This document shows positions 10,388-20,085 of a DNA stretch of 64,000 bases, piece by piece; the stretch's first letter is position 1, and every line of letters starts with the position of its first letter. The DNA lies in contig ML978163.1 in the NCBI GenBank assembly GCA_010015745.1, positions 124,001-188,000 on the forward strand, written 5' to 3'. The notes beneath the pieces were generated by a model. That model saw only the letters and a list, made by a program, of their open reading frames with translations, had not been told where the DNA came from and made no database searches. Both the position numbers and the translations under genes were made by a program. The DNA is from Setomelanomma holmii. Its lineage: Eukaryota > Ascomycota > Dothideomycetes > Pleosporales > Phaeosphaeriaceae.

Positions 10388-11310
10388 CTACTCCGACAGG
10401 GCGCTGATTCCTCTCTCCCACCTACGCCGTCGCTGCTTTTCGCGCTCGTCACGTGCTATTGGTGTCACTTTCGGTCGCTTATGCTGAGCATGGTCCATCG
10501 CCTCATTCTCCTCGTCGTCGACCTCATACGCCACTTCCGCTTTGCGCTTCTTCCCGGCAACCGGCGCCACTACCTCCTCCTCATCCTTCTCCTCATCCTT
10601 CTCCTCATCCTTCTCCTCATCCTTCTCCTCATCCTTCTCCTCATCCTTCTCCTCATCCTTCTCCTCATCCTTCTCCTCATCCTCAGTCTCTTCTTCCGCG
10701 TTCTCTTCCTCCTCATCCTCAGCGTCAGATTCAGGATTATCTCAACATCCTCAAACATGTTCTTCCCCGTCCGCGGCAACGACAGATCGAATGGATGCCC
10801 ATCCTCAGTTGGGTGATACCGCAAGGGCGAGCGTCGATCCGAGAAGCACGGCACCGACGTGACCTTGAGCGCGATATAGCACTTGCGATACTTTGTCGAC
10901 TTGCCGCGTGCCTCCGCCTGCTCAGCGCGCACCTGAGCACGGTCCTCTTCTGCTTCTGCCGCAGTGAGACGGTCAGGGATGAGCGGCTCGAATTCTGTCT
11001 CTACACAAGCGTTGCAGTAGAACGGCTGCGTGCTGACTTCCTGCTCATTGCGTCGGTGAACCACGTAGTTCGGATTTTCGTCGTCGTTTGTGATGTGCCA
11101 GCAGTTTGGTGCGCATGCTCGGTGTGGTAGAGCGGTGCTGATGAGGTGGCCGCAGGCAAGGATGTGTTCGTACGGAGTCGAGTAATTAAGGCAAGCATCA
11201 TCGCCGTCGGTGACGGTCAGACGTGGATACGTGATCGTCTCGCGGATTGGCTTCTTTAGCTTCATGGTTGAAGATTCGGTTGAAGGGCATTTGCTAGGCT
11301 CCTGACCCAT
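10388..11310 (-). pseudogene. Acidic/NLS nuclear-type protein with a frame break at a 12-bp minisatellite
   Basis: From ATG 11308-11310 the frame encodes a Cys/His-containing N-terminal part (CGHLISTALPHRACAPNCWH ... CNACVE), possibly a small zinc-binding module, down to KNMFEDVE at about 10746. At that point the sensible reading moves to another frame: DNPESDAEDEEEENAEEE, eight DEEK repeats, then KKRKAEVAYEVDDEEN and KRPKV, a nuclear-localisation-like tail ending at TAG 10388. The unshifted frame instead reads Met-Arg-Arg-Arg repeats and stops right after the repeat at 10570. No intron joins the two frames cleanly, so a 1-nt indel (mutation or assembly error) is the simplest explanation. The family was not recognised. 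It starts 348 bp downstream of the HET gene's stop on the same strand. Confidence 0.5.
10574..10685. repeat. 12-bp minisatellite, about nine units
   Basis: Tandem TCATCCTTCTCC units (GATGAGGAGAAG on the minus strand) are near-identical across about 110 bp. A period divisible by three keeps either coding frame open: one encodes Asp-Glu-Glu-Lys repeats, the other Met-Arg-Arg-Arg. Copy number is likely to vary between strains by slippage. Confidence 0.9.
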
Positions 11311-11658
11311 TGTTCAACGGCCGAGTCGGGAGTTGAGTAGAGCGCTGAATTGTTCCACGGTGCTTCTGGGCATTCTCACTGAGGGGATGAAGTTTTTAAC
11401 GCTTGGGAGCATGGCTGAGCAAAGGATTTGGTGGGCTGTGAAAGGCAGGAAAGCAAAATATCCCGGATTGTGGCAGTCAGAGGAGTCACAGTGACAGATT
11501 CGACAGGTGGGCGGACTCGGTCGTTTGCAAGGGTCGTTCAGGTGAATCACGCATGTGGCGCTTGTTCGACGTCCACTGACATATTCGAAGGAGTGAAAGA
11601 GCTGCAAGCCTTTCGAGATGACGAGCATTCGCGGCATGATTTCCACGCCGCAAGATTT

Positions 11659-14600
11659 TCACGTTAGAATAAACTCTCCAGGTACGTCTGCCTCCTCTTC
11701 TCCTTCCCAGTGCCCATATCTTACCGAATCTATCCATGACGTTGCAACAGCAATTTCGTACTGCTGACTTCTAGTGTCCTCATCAGCGTCGCTAAAGCTT
11801 TCTTCATTCGAAGTATTATTTCCCTTCTCTTGCCACCCAAGCTCTTCATCCGGTCCAGGTACCCTTTGTCCTTCCTCGTCTTCCCACCAAATCATGCCTT
11901 CCCTTCCATATCCAGTCAATTCGACCCGCGGTCGTTTCTTCGGATCTGTCGCCCATTTACCGAAGAGAATTGGTGGGGGGCCGGGATGGGCTTCGGTGTA
12001 CTTCATAAGGTCGTCGGCAAACTCCTTGTAGTCCCCATCATTTTGGAAGCTGTATCGCCGTGATCTTGGGTTATGCGTCGGGCCTTCACAGAGACGAACG
12101 GGTGGACCATATCGTGGGTTCAGCAAAGGTGCGTATGGTTCGAGTCTGGTGATGTCGGGTGTCGGCTTAATCCCAGGCTGTAATGAGATTGTGCCCGACA
12201 CGTCGGAGGTGGTGGCATGTCTTTTGCCCCAATGTGCATTGCTGGCGCTAGTCGTGGGACTTTCGATTTTTGTATACTCTTCAGCCTGAAGTTTTCGAGC
12301 AAGTAGCTCGTCCGCGACCGGATCGTCGGCATGGGGTTGAGTTGAGCTATCCCATCGGCCAAAAGGTTCGCCTCCCTTTTTCAAGCACTTATCGTAGTTG
12401 ACCGCAATGTTAAGAAGCTCTCCATTGGGTAGTAAATTTCTTCCGCCAGCTGCCAGCATCGTTGCGAATCGGTACTTGTCAAGCGCAATAGCGGAGCGAA
12501 TATATGAGCGCCTCGCATAATCGCGGCCTGCCAGGCGAGATTGAGAGCTACTCGCAGGCTCGTCTATTGGGAATTCAGCGAGAAGCATTTGTTCGGCGGC
12601 GTCTGCCCAGTGTTCGTCGACGACGGCCTTCTTGAACGCATCCGTCTGAGACAGGCCCTGCCTCATGAACAATGTCAATGTGGCCTTTATTACTTCTTGT
12701 AACATTTCCTCCACGCGCGGTCCGACGTCGTTGTGTATTCTCACGTCCATAGAATCGTTAGGATTTTTTACCTGATGCAGGCGGACGTTATAGGCAATGT
12801 TTTTGAACTCGTGCGTGACGGGAATGCCATTGGCGGTGACCGCTCCCTCTTTAGGCTTCGTGCTGTCGAGAATTTCATTCCTGACCTGCACGAACTCGAC
12901 CATTTGCATGGTCCCCTCACCACGACTGAAGCGCTCAATGACCTCGCCGTCCATCATGTCATGTATGTATACCTCACCGACAAAGTGATAAGTCCCTACA
13001 CGGATTAGCGTTAGCGAATGTCCAAGGAGGCGAACGGGCTTTGGTTCAGATGCGAGAAGTGAAAATTCTGTAGCATTGGCACGACAGCTCCACGACGCGG
13101 ACACGGCTCGTAACAATTCGGCGAGCCATGGGAACAGCCATCTCGAAAAGCGTTTCGCGTGCAATGGTTATGCCGAACTGGTGGATCTCCTGAACGGTGA
13201 AAGAAAATGCACCACGTACTATTTCCATGTCAGCTCGCGGCAAGCACATTGTGATGAAGGGAACGTTACCCTTCTAGATTTGGTCTTGCAAGATAGAGCG
13301 TCTCTCCTCCCTGCAGCATGAATATTGCGTCGCCCTGAAGCGCAAACAAAGGTCCTAAACCAAAGTATTTGTGCTTCAGTGTCTGAATGAATTTCCTGTG
13401 CTGACATGCATTCTTGAAAGCCAGCTCCACATCGACGTTGTTCGGAGGCTTGTAGCTTCCATGTCGCCAGTACATTGAATTTCCTCTTCCGACAACCTTT
13501 CCATTCCTCATATCGATGTCAGCGACCAGTGTTCTCAAGTATGCCGTCTCTCGCAACTCATCTGACCCTGTGTACATGTTGTCCATATCGCCAACCATCC
13601 AGGCTGATTCGAGCGAGGAAAGACTATCTGTGTTGCCTGCAACGATACTTAGGGTGTGCACATAGTCGATTATGATTCCAGGTACTTTGAGAGTATTGCC
13701 ATCTATGGTCGCATGCCTGTTCTCATACAATCTGTGTTTCCAGATCGGATGATTCGCGTTGCAGGCGTCGTATAGCTTCTGGCTCTTGCATGAGATTGTC
13801 TCCACTGTCTCTTTTGGGAATGGTACAGCATGTCCTAGATAACTTCCACACTGTCAGCCTCATGTCAAGCAGCACAAACGAAAGACTTACAGCCAGTCTG
13901 GAATCCACGTCGCCGGTATATGATCAGACCCCATCAGCCCAGCATAGCCAAGGAAGCGGAGAGGATGTTCGTCATGATGGAAGCAAGACACGGCAACGTC
14001 TCGCAGCATCTCTGACAATGGCTTGCGGTACTCGATCTCGATTGCTTCTGTGTGATTGTCAGCAGCAAAGGCCAACGCCGCATAGATTTTATCGTGTGGA
14101 TCGCTTGCGCTATGTTGTCTGACTAAATGCAGAACGTCAAGTAGAGGAAGGCCCGTCGATTGTGGCCTGGCAACCGATTTCCCGCTACGGCGTGCGCTTC
14201 GGGCTCGGTCTCTTGCATACTGTTGTCGTCGCCTTTCTGCTAGCGTCGTCAAGGCTTCCATCCTTTGAACGTGCCACGGCTCTTTGACAACATTGCGCGG
14301 GAAAGTATTGGGTGGCATGGACTGTAGCAATCGAAAGACTTCGTAGACTGCAGGAAGCGCAACCTTGAACTTGCAGAGTTGAAAAACAGTGGGAACTGGC
14401 GTTGAACCCTGTGACTATTAGCTGCTAGTGGGCTGTGAGGAACTATTGTGTTACCTCTTGCAGGATCCTGTCAAGATATGTCAGCCGTGGATTTGAAAAC
14501 AAAGTCTGTGAAATAATTCTGCGCTAAGGCAAAAGATGATTGTTGTAGCTTAACGATTGGTAGGCATCGATCAAGTACCTTGTTCTCTACAACTCGAGGA

Positions 14601-15480
14601 AAATGACGGATCGTGTAGACGACATACCACATGCGATGGAACCATGTTCGATTGAACAGATTATGCACAGCCCACCAGCGCTGATCTGCGGCTTCCGCAT
14701 GCTCCTCGCCTGCCCAGCTTTTGTGGTCCAACATGTGCTCTAATGCCGCCTTCGGAGTACCGACCTTGTCGACCAGCTTGGTGTAGTGCTCATGAATATT
14801 GGCAACAGTAAGCAGAGCTGCCGCACCATCATGGCTCTCTGGACCCAGCCAGGCTATGATGCTGTCTGCACGTTCGTATATGTCTTTCATACGTCGAACG
14901 ACTGAATTGCGTTCAATGATATCACCCTTGTAGATTAGCTCGAGGGTCATGATCGGGCCCAATTACGACGCACTTGATTGATACAAACAGCATCGATCCA
15001 AATAAGTAATGGATCGTCCTTGAGTCGTATGTGCCAAAGGGCATGCCATAAGTTAGGGGTAACTAGAAAATCGCACTGGTCGACGCTAATCTTCATTCTC
15101 GTCTCTGGTACTCCCCAGGTATAGCTCAACGCTGTGTATGTTGGTGGATCGTCGATGTTCATGTCGTGGACGCTGCATTGAATGAGATTGTCATCTTTGC
15201 CAGGCTCGAGTCTAAGCAATCTTGTGTATTGTGGTGCTCCCAAAGGACTATAGCGGAACGGCCGGATCACCTCTGGCTCAACTCTCGCAGCAAATCGCCC
15301 TCGTCCAACATATGCATCAGTGCTGAGGTGTCGGAAGTAGAAGCGGTTGAAATTTTCGAGAGACTCGGTGACCGCCTCGTTACCGCTCTGTGTCGCGTCT
15401 TCGCAGACTTGGCAGGTCGATCGTGGCTTGGTATCGTGAAGGCCGTTCGATTGCTCGACAGCATCCACATGAGGTTCCAT
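11659..15480 (-). CDS. HET-domain (heterokaryon incompatibility) protein with long C-terminal extension
   Basis: Six exons are proposed: 14974-15480, 14628-14926, a 13-nt microexon 14455-14467, 13891-14408, 13270-13842 and 11659-12995. The HET domain shows ALSYTWG, WIDAVCINQ joined to GDIIERN, IIAWLGPES and NRTWFHRMW, joined through the microexon to ILQE. The far end shows the usual HET-protein closing motif GTYHFVGEVYIHDMMDGE. HET proteins trigger cell death when incompatible fungal cells fuse. Here about 420 further residues follow that motif, including DELLARKLQAEEY, similar to short motifs of ubiquitin-pathway proteins. The join between 13270 and 12995 is phase-mismatched as drawn (GTAACG donor, GTGTAG acceptor, 274 nt), so a further microexon or a frameshift may lie there. 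Total is about 1,080 residues. Confidence 0.85.
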
Positions 15481-16352
15481 GGCCGAAGAATGGCTATTTC
15501 ATGGAGAAAGAAGACAGTGTATGCCCTCTGTCAACCAATGGGACAAGGTGAACGAAATGAAAGCCTTTCAAAACACGACAGGAGCCTCGCTATAAATCAA
15601 CACACTACCATGTATCCTGCTTATTAAGTCTGCATGCGACCATGTTGGTCATGCAAGGCTGTCGACTTATGTGGCAACAACACCCTGAATGTAGCATGGC
15701 TGTGGTCCAGCTGGTGCATTTGGGGGCCAATGAGGCTGGCACTGCAACCGGTGAGCCGCTCGCTAAGCTGTAAAAACCACAAAGCCGCGATTGCGGGAGG
15801 AAGATGCTAATGCGCAGTATATTGGACCGTAAGCCATAAGCCCATAGAATCGCATGATTGGGCATACAGAGCGGTCTTCTTCTGCGAAGTCATGGTGGTG
15901 GTGCGAGAGAGCTCGGTGCGGCTGAACCAAAGGGGGTGGCAGGGGCAAGTCACTGCTGGGTTTGGTTAGGGGCGGGGCCTCAGAACTCGGCTGCAGCTGA
16001 GCGGACTCGGCCGAGGATAAAATGCTGTGCCATAATGCACCGCCACACATTCGTGGAGAGGTAGACCTTGAGAAAGGTGAAGATAAATCCATTGTGAAGT
16101 CCTAAGAAAGGTAATGGATGAGATTGTCGCATCCTCAGCATGGATCGTAGCGCCGTCGGCCGAATGATGGCGTGGCTCCATGCACTACGACCCACTACCC
16201 CGCTCTTTCTCGCACGAAGGCCGAAGACAACGCAAAAACTTCCTGAAGTCTTCAACGGCGTTTGGGACGAGGGCTTGCTACCACAATTGGCTCATGAATG
16301 CTATGTGATATAAGCGACATAATTTCATCCTTCTCCCATCAAATCATAAGAC
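15481..16352. other. Intergenic region between HET gene and tRNA
   Basis: No gene or repeat was recognised. It should contain the HET gene promoter. Confidence 0.5.
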
Positions 16353-16490
16353 GGTGCCTTGGCGCAATGGTAGCGCGTTGGTTTTCGGTTTGAAAGCAGT
16401 AAACACCAAAGGTTGAGGGGTATGTTGTCAACACTATCCGCAATATAAGCCATTACTAACGAACCCCCAGTTCGAGCCCCTTGGGCATCG
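16353..16490 (+). tRNA. tRNA-Arg(UCG) with anticodon-loop intron and T-arm insertion
   Basis: The cloverleaf is complete once two insertions are removed. The acceptor stem GGTGCCT (16353-16359) pairs with GGGCATC (16483-16489) using two G-U pairs. The D arm is GCGC-AATGGTA-GCGC, the anticodon stem TTGGT (16378-16382) pairs with ACCAA (16405-16409), and the T stem GAGGG (16415-16419) pairs with CCCTT (16478-16482) around TTCGAGC; the discriminator is G16490. The anticodon TCG is at 16385-16387. A 15-nt intron (16389-16403) sits at the canonical 37/38 position, and its GAA could pair with TTC at the anticodon. The box A sequence TGGCGCAATGG (16360-16370) fits the consensus. A second, 51-nt block lies between positions 53 and 54. 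The anticodon arm and T-arm sequence agree with arginine isoacceptors. Confidence 0.85.
16420..16470 (+). other. 51-nt GT-AG intron-like insertion in the tRNA T arm
   Basis: The block starts GTATGT, has TACTAAC about 11 nt before its end, and ends CCCCCAG: donor, branch point and acceptor of a typical fungal spliceosomal intron. Its removal restores an exact five-pair T stem. Its last bases keep GTTCGAGCC contiguous in the DNA, so the core of the box B promoter is preserved. The closing bases GGGGT and ACCCC could also pair with each other, so an endonuclease-type (bulge-helix-bulge) intron is an alternative reading. Confidence 0.7.
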
Positions 16491-16491
16491 C

Positions 16492-16496
16492 TTTTT
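16492..16496 (+). terminator. RNA polymerase III terminator
   Basis: A run of five T residues begins two bases after the discriminator base, as expected for a functional tRNA gene. Confidence 0.75.
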
Positions 16497-17465
16497 ACCT
16501 TTCTACACTCTTTTTGCCATTTGGGATGTCGTGGGTGTGTTCAGAGTGTGTTGTTTGGGCCTGGCGGGCATGACGTGGTGGTTTTATGCCGCCTGGGCGA
16601 CTTCACAACCACAGCCTCACCAAACAACATCAGACTCGTTGCTTTACACCAGATACCATCCGCAGGACACACGCTGAACACTCTGTGGGCCAAGCAAGAA
16701 CTAGGCGAGCCTGTCTCGAGCCATTGTTGGCCCTCAACATCGGGACGAGAACCTCCACATTCGCGCAGAACAACTAAGTCGAAATCTGCCTCCTCATTCG
16801 TGATCGGAATTGCATTTTAACGTTGTGTCGTCGCCCCTGAGATCTTTTGACTTATGGATACCTATGCTCTCTCCACAAAGTTACCTCGCAGTGGTGTAAC
16901 TGCCATGTGAACCACAATACGAGTGGAAATACCAGAAATTCAGCCCAGCATTCCTGTTAAACAATTCCTTCAATCTGCTGCGGCCAGGTAGGTTCTGCTA
17001 CGCACAAGCAAGGGAAGGTAAAATGATTTCACCCCGAAACAAAATGTACTGATGCAGCTGCCAGATCAATCAAGTGATAAACCAGCAGGAATGGCAAAAA
17101 GAGTCTATAAAGGCAAAAAGCGATGCCCAAGGATTGCATGCCCCTATGCAACTTTTCATGCTCGAAGACGGAAGTGTGTCGTGCCGCTGAGCTACTTTGA
17201 GTGCATCTTCGCAACAGTTTTAGCCACAATGCCAGATGTGAATTCTGCATTGACCATGGACGCACGACGACGGCGTTTGGAAGTGGAGACGAAGTGCCTA
17301 CTTCAACTTGCGCACCCTGCTCTTTGACGCACACTCCTTGCCGTCACTACCGACTTCCCAGTCTCGTTCCCGGCCTTGCAGTGTCATGTATCACTCGCGC
17401 GGACGCCAATATGCCGCCACGTTTCTTCGAAGCCCGAATAGTTGACGTAAAGCTTTACGTCGCGC
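16497..17465. other. Intergenic region, no gene seen
   Basis: Only short overlapping open frames of unrelated composition occur; no motif, repeat or RNA gene was recognised. Confidence 0.45.
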
Positions 17466-17696
17466 ATGTACATTGGACTCACCGAAGAACCGGTTGCGCA
17501 AAAACATATCACCGCATGGAACCCTGGATACCAGCATTATCCCGCCGAGAAAAGAATACTTGCTATTAAACAAGACTGGTTGGACGTCTTCGAAACACTC
17601 GACAAGAAAGCGCCCCGCCCCGGTTACCCCCTCCCTCCTCCCGGCCTCGTGTTGGGCACGAAGGAGGAGAGAGTGGGCTGGGCAAGCCCAGAGTAA
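17466..17696 (+). CDS. Possible small ORF or exon, unrecognised
   Basis: A 76-residue frame from ATG 17466 (MYIGLTEEPVAQKHITAWNP) has protein-like composition with tryptophans and a proline-rich end (RPGYPLPPPGLVLG), unlike the low-complexity frames around it. There is no homologue I recognise, no signal peptide and no clear splice site linking it to neighbours. It could be a remnant exon in a region that contains other decayed genes. Confidence 0.25.
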   Translation: MYIGLTEEPVAQKHITAWNPGYQHYPAEKRILAIKQDWLDVFETLDKKAPRPGYPLPPPGLVLGTKEERVGWASPE

Positions 17697-18267
17697 GCAT
17701 GAATACAGCACAAAGACTCAGTGGATATACACTCATGCCTAGCGAAGCGATAAGCTCACAGCATCTCGAACGCATTGGAAAAGACTAGCGAAGTGCGGTG
17801 CGCTTGAAGAACGCAGAAGTGACCAGAGAAAGCCGAGGCGCGCCGAACCATTTGTGAAATCATCACTCAGCATAGCAGCCTTCAATACGAGTGACAAGCT
17901 CGTGTGTTCGGCCAGGCACAATCCAAGAGGACTTCGCTATGTTGTGCTCGGAGTAATGTCAACCGAACTTGGCTTGTACTACTTCGGGCTACATCAAGAA
18001 GCATAAAGAGGAAGGCCCGGAGCTCGGTCGGCGACTCGAAACAAATGCTTCATCCAAAAGTCATCTCCTGGACATCCCTCAGTATAAAATAGCACAAGTA
18101 GAAGAGTGGTCTCAATGTCGACTGGAGCAAGACCTGGGGCGCCATGCCTATGTAAAGGCAATCGCGAAGGCATCAAACACATTACTAGTGGGGCCGAAAT
18201 AACGGTCTTCATTCACGCCTTGGACGGCCTTGTCATTAACAGGACATCATTCTTCACCTTCGTCTGA
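17697..18267. other. Intergenic region, no gene seen
   Basis: No supported open frame, repeat or RNA gene was found. Confidence 0.45.
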
Positions 18268-18639
18268 ATGCTTATTGAAGAGCGCGGCCTTCAGCCTCTC
18301 ATCGTATTCCAGATATACAAGTATTCGGACGAGACCTACAATCCTCAGATACAACTATACCTAAGACTAGGCTCAGTTATGGCTTTCAAGGATGAGGAGC
18401 TCCTGGAGTACGACAAATCTCAGTTGTGCGCAGATTGTCAAAACATTTTGGAGGGTTTATATACTTCAGAACATTATGAGGTCCTATTAGAGTCACATTC
18501 CCTGCCGCGGATACACCCAAGCTCCGCCATACTCCTGTCTTGTCAACACAATCGTCAAGACGAGAACACATGTTGTATTATTGTGTTGCCATCTTGCAGA
18601 TCCTCGGCTCCGACTTTTGCGTATTACGATAGCTTTTGA
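18268..18639 (+). pseudogene. Gene fragment, possibly the N-terminal linker of a HET-type protein
   Basis: A 123-residue frame from ATG 18268 includes the segment SQLCADCQNILEGLYTSEHY, with a C-x-x-C pair of the kind often found before HET domains. No HET core motif follows: after about residue 90 the composition becomes random and the frame ends. It is most simply a remnant; the family assignment is weak. Confidence 0.3.
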
Positions 18640-18960
18640 CCGCGCAGATCCCTGGGCTTTAGGCTCATGATAAGATCCAGGAGTTCTTTGCATACTTCCT
18701 CCTTCCGCATCGTGGAGTACTAACCTACTGCTGCTTCGGTGACGGTATTATCGACGTGCACGACCAAGCAGTATGTGAAGCCAATTAAGCCCGACATGTA
18801 CTCGAGCCGTATGATCCGAACATCGACTTGCAGGATCGGAGCCTCTTTGACTCGAGCTGTGTAGATGGTGTTCTTTCTATTTCAGTTTTGTCTTTGCGCC
18901 TCAGGCATGACCATTGCAATTGGAATGGCGGTATGCCAGTGGTGGAATCGTAGTCGACGG
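18640..18960. other. Intergenic region, no gene seen
   Basis: No supported feature. It lies downstream of both the fragment at 18268-18639 and the RING-type pseudogene. Confidence 0.4.
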
Positions 18961-19572
18961 TCATTTGCTGCTTACGCGCGAGCGCTGCTTTCTGAACCTC
19001 ACATGGCTCAAGAAGATTACGGAATGTCGTGCCATCGATAGTGCCTCGACATGGTCTACGTTCAAAGTGGCCACAATAGAGTCGATCATTCCGCGGTGGG
19101 CTACCTCTGCCTCAGCGGCCAAGAACGCCTCCAATAGACAGTATTTGTGGAATGTATGTGCACAGTCGGAGATCACAGAGTCACAATCGGTGCCTTGGCA
19201 AATAGTGCAGAACGGTGTGGCGTCATCCTCGTCCTCGAGTGACCGGCAGTCAACGGGAGGAGGCTCAATGGTGACATCGCAAGCGGCGAAGAGGCATTCC
19301 CTCGCAAGCCCGGCGAAGTGGTCTGCTGCGCACAGGCGATGTACTGAGTGCTTGCGCTTGGTGAAGAGGATCTCAGCATTGGTCGGGATGGCCTCGTCGC
19401 ATATTGCGCACTCTGGGCGACTCGCAAGCCCTATACTACGATGTTTGCGGACTTCGTAATCAAGAGCCGTGATGGAGACTGTGGTGGGTTGGAAGATTGA
19501 GCTGCCTAACTAGTCGATCTGCAACGGACGTTTCTCGATTTTGATGCTCGACTTGCCCTTGTTGGACGACAT
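18961..19572 (-). pseudogene. RING-like zinc-binding protein with one in-frame TAG
   Basis: From ATG 19570-19572 (MSSNKGKSSIKIEKRPLQID) a 203-codon frame runs to TGA 18961 and is broken only by a TAG at 19510-19512. After the stop it encodes two Cys/His clusters: ECAICDEAIP ... HSVHRLCAADHF ... CLFAACD, then PFCTICQGTDCDSVI-SDCAHTFHKYCLLEAFL. The second is a good RING/RING-like core (C-x-x-C, C-x-H, H-x-x-C). The TAG could come from CAG by a single C to T change. Either the gene is dead, or the stop is read through, or translation restarts downstream (no strong ATG precedes the zinc module). It diverges from the unknown gene relic starting at 20086. Confidence 0.55.
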
Positions 19573-20085
19573 TCGGCTGATGACACTGCACTGACTCTTC
19601 GTGGATCGAACTTCTTTGTCCCGGAGTGCAGAACATGTCGACTGCGAGGCGAGGAGCAGCGAGAGGAGCCTGTGTATGTTCAAGGAAGGAGAGGTGTCTG
19701 AGTAACAGATCTTGATGCACTGAAGCTGAACAGGCTCATCTATTGCCTTGCGAACGTGCGCATCAATTGGACATGTCGTACTTCGAGAGTGGTTCCCTTA
19801 CCCTGAATCCGTCGCTTTCGTGACTTGCTCGGCGAAGAAAACAACCCCTTCGTCTTCGGGCTTGAAGCTTACATCACTCTGAAAACGATTGTCCCGATAA
19901 AAGAAAGGGTTATAAAGGCACCTGGGTAAATGCAGACTTTAGGCGAAACACTGTAACCCGTCAACAGGTATCGTCCAAGAAGGGGAATGTATTGTTGTTG
20001 CAGTTCCCTTCTTCTTTTCCTAGCAACATCCTACAACATCCTCACTACCCGACACCAACCGGCAATCACTACGATACATGGTACA
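19573..20085. other. Shared upstream region of two divergent gene relics
   Basis: About 510 bp between the divergent starts at 19572 (minus) and 20086 (plus). A TATAAA-like element lies at about 19910. No gene was seen. Confidence 0.4.

Noticed and set aside
10574..10685. Possible CRISPR-like array
   Set aside because: The units are 12 bp, contiguous and without spacers, and the DNA is eukaryotic; it is a minisatellite.
10570..10720. Met-Arg-Arg-Arg repeat tail as a genuine arginine-rich peptide
   Set aside because: The alternative frame gives an acidic repeat followed by a nuclear-localisation-like tail, which is far more protein-like; kept only as a finding about the frame switch.
13046..13249. 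Treating 13000-13164 as HET coding sequence in the long downstream frame
   Set aside because: The residues there do not match the family, while joining the flanking segments restores a normal HET ending; the stretch is better read as intron despite the phase problem.
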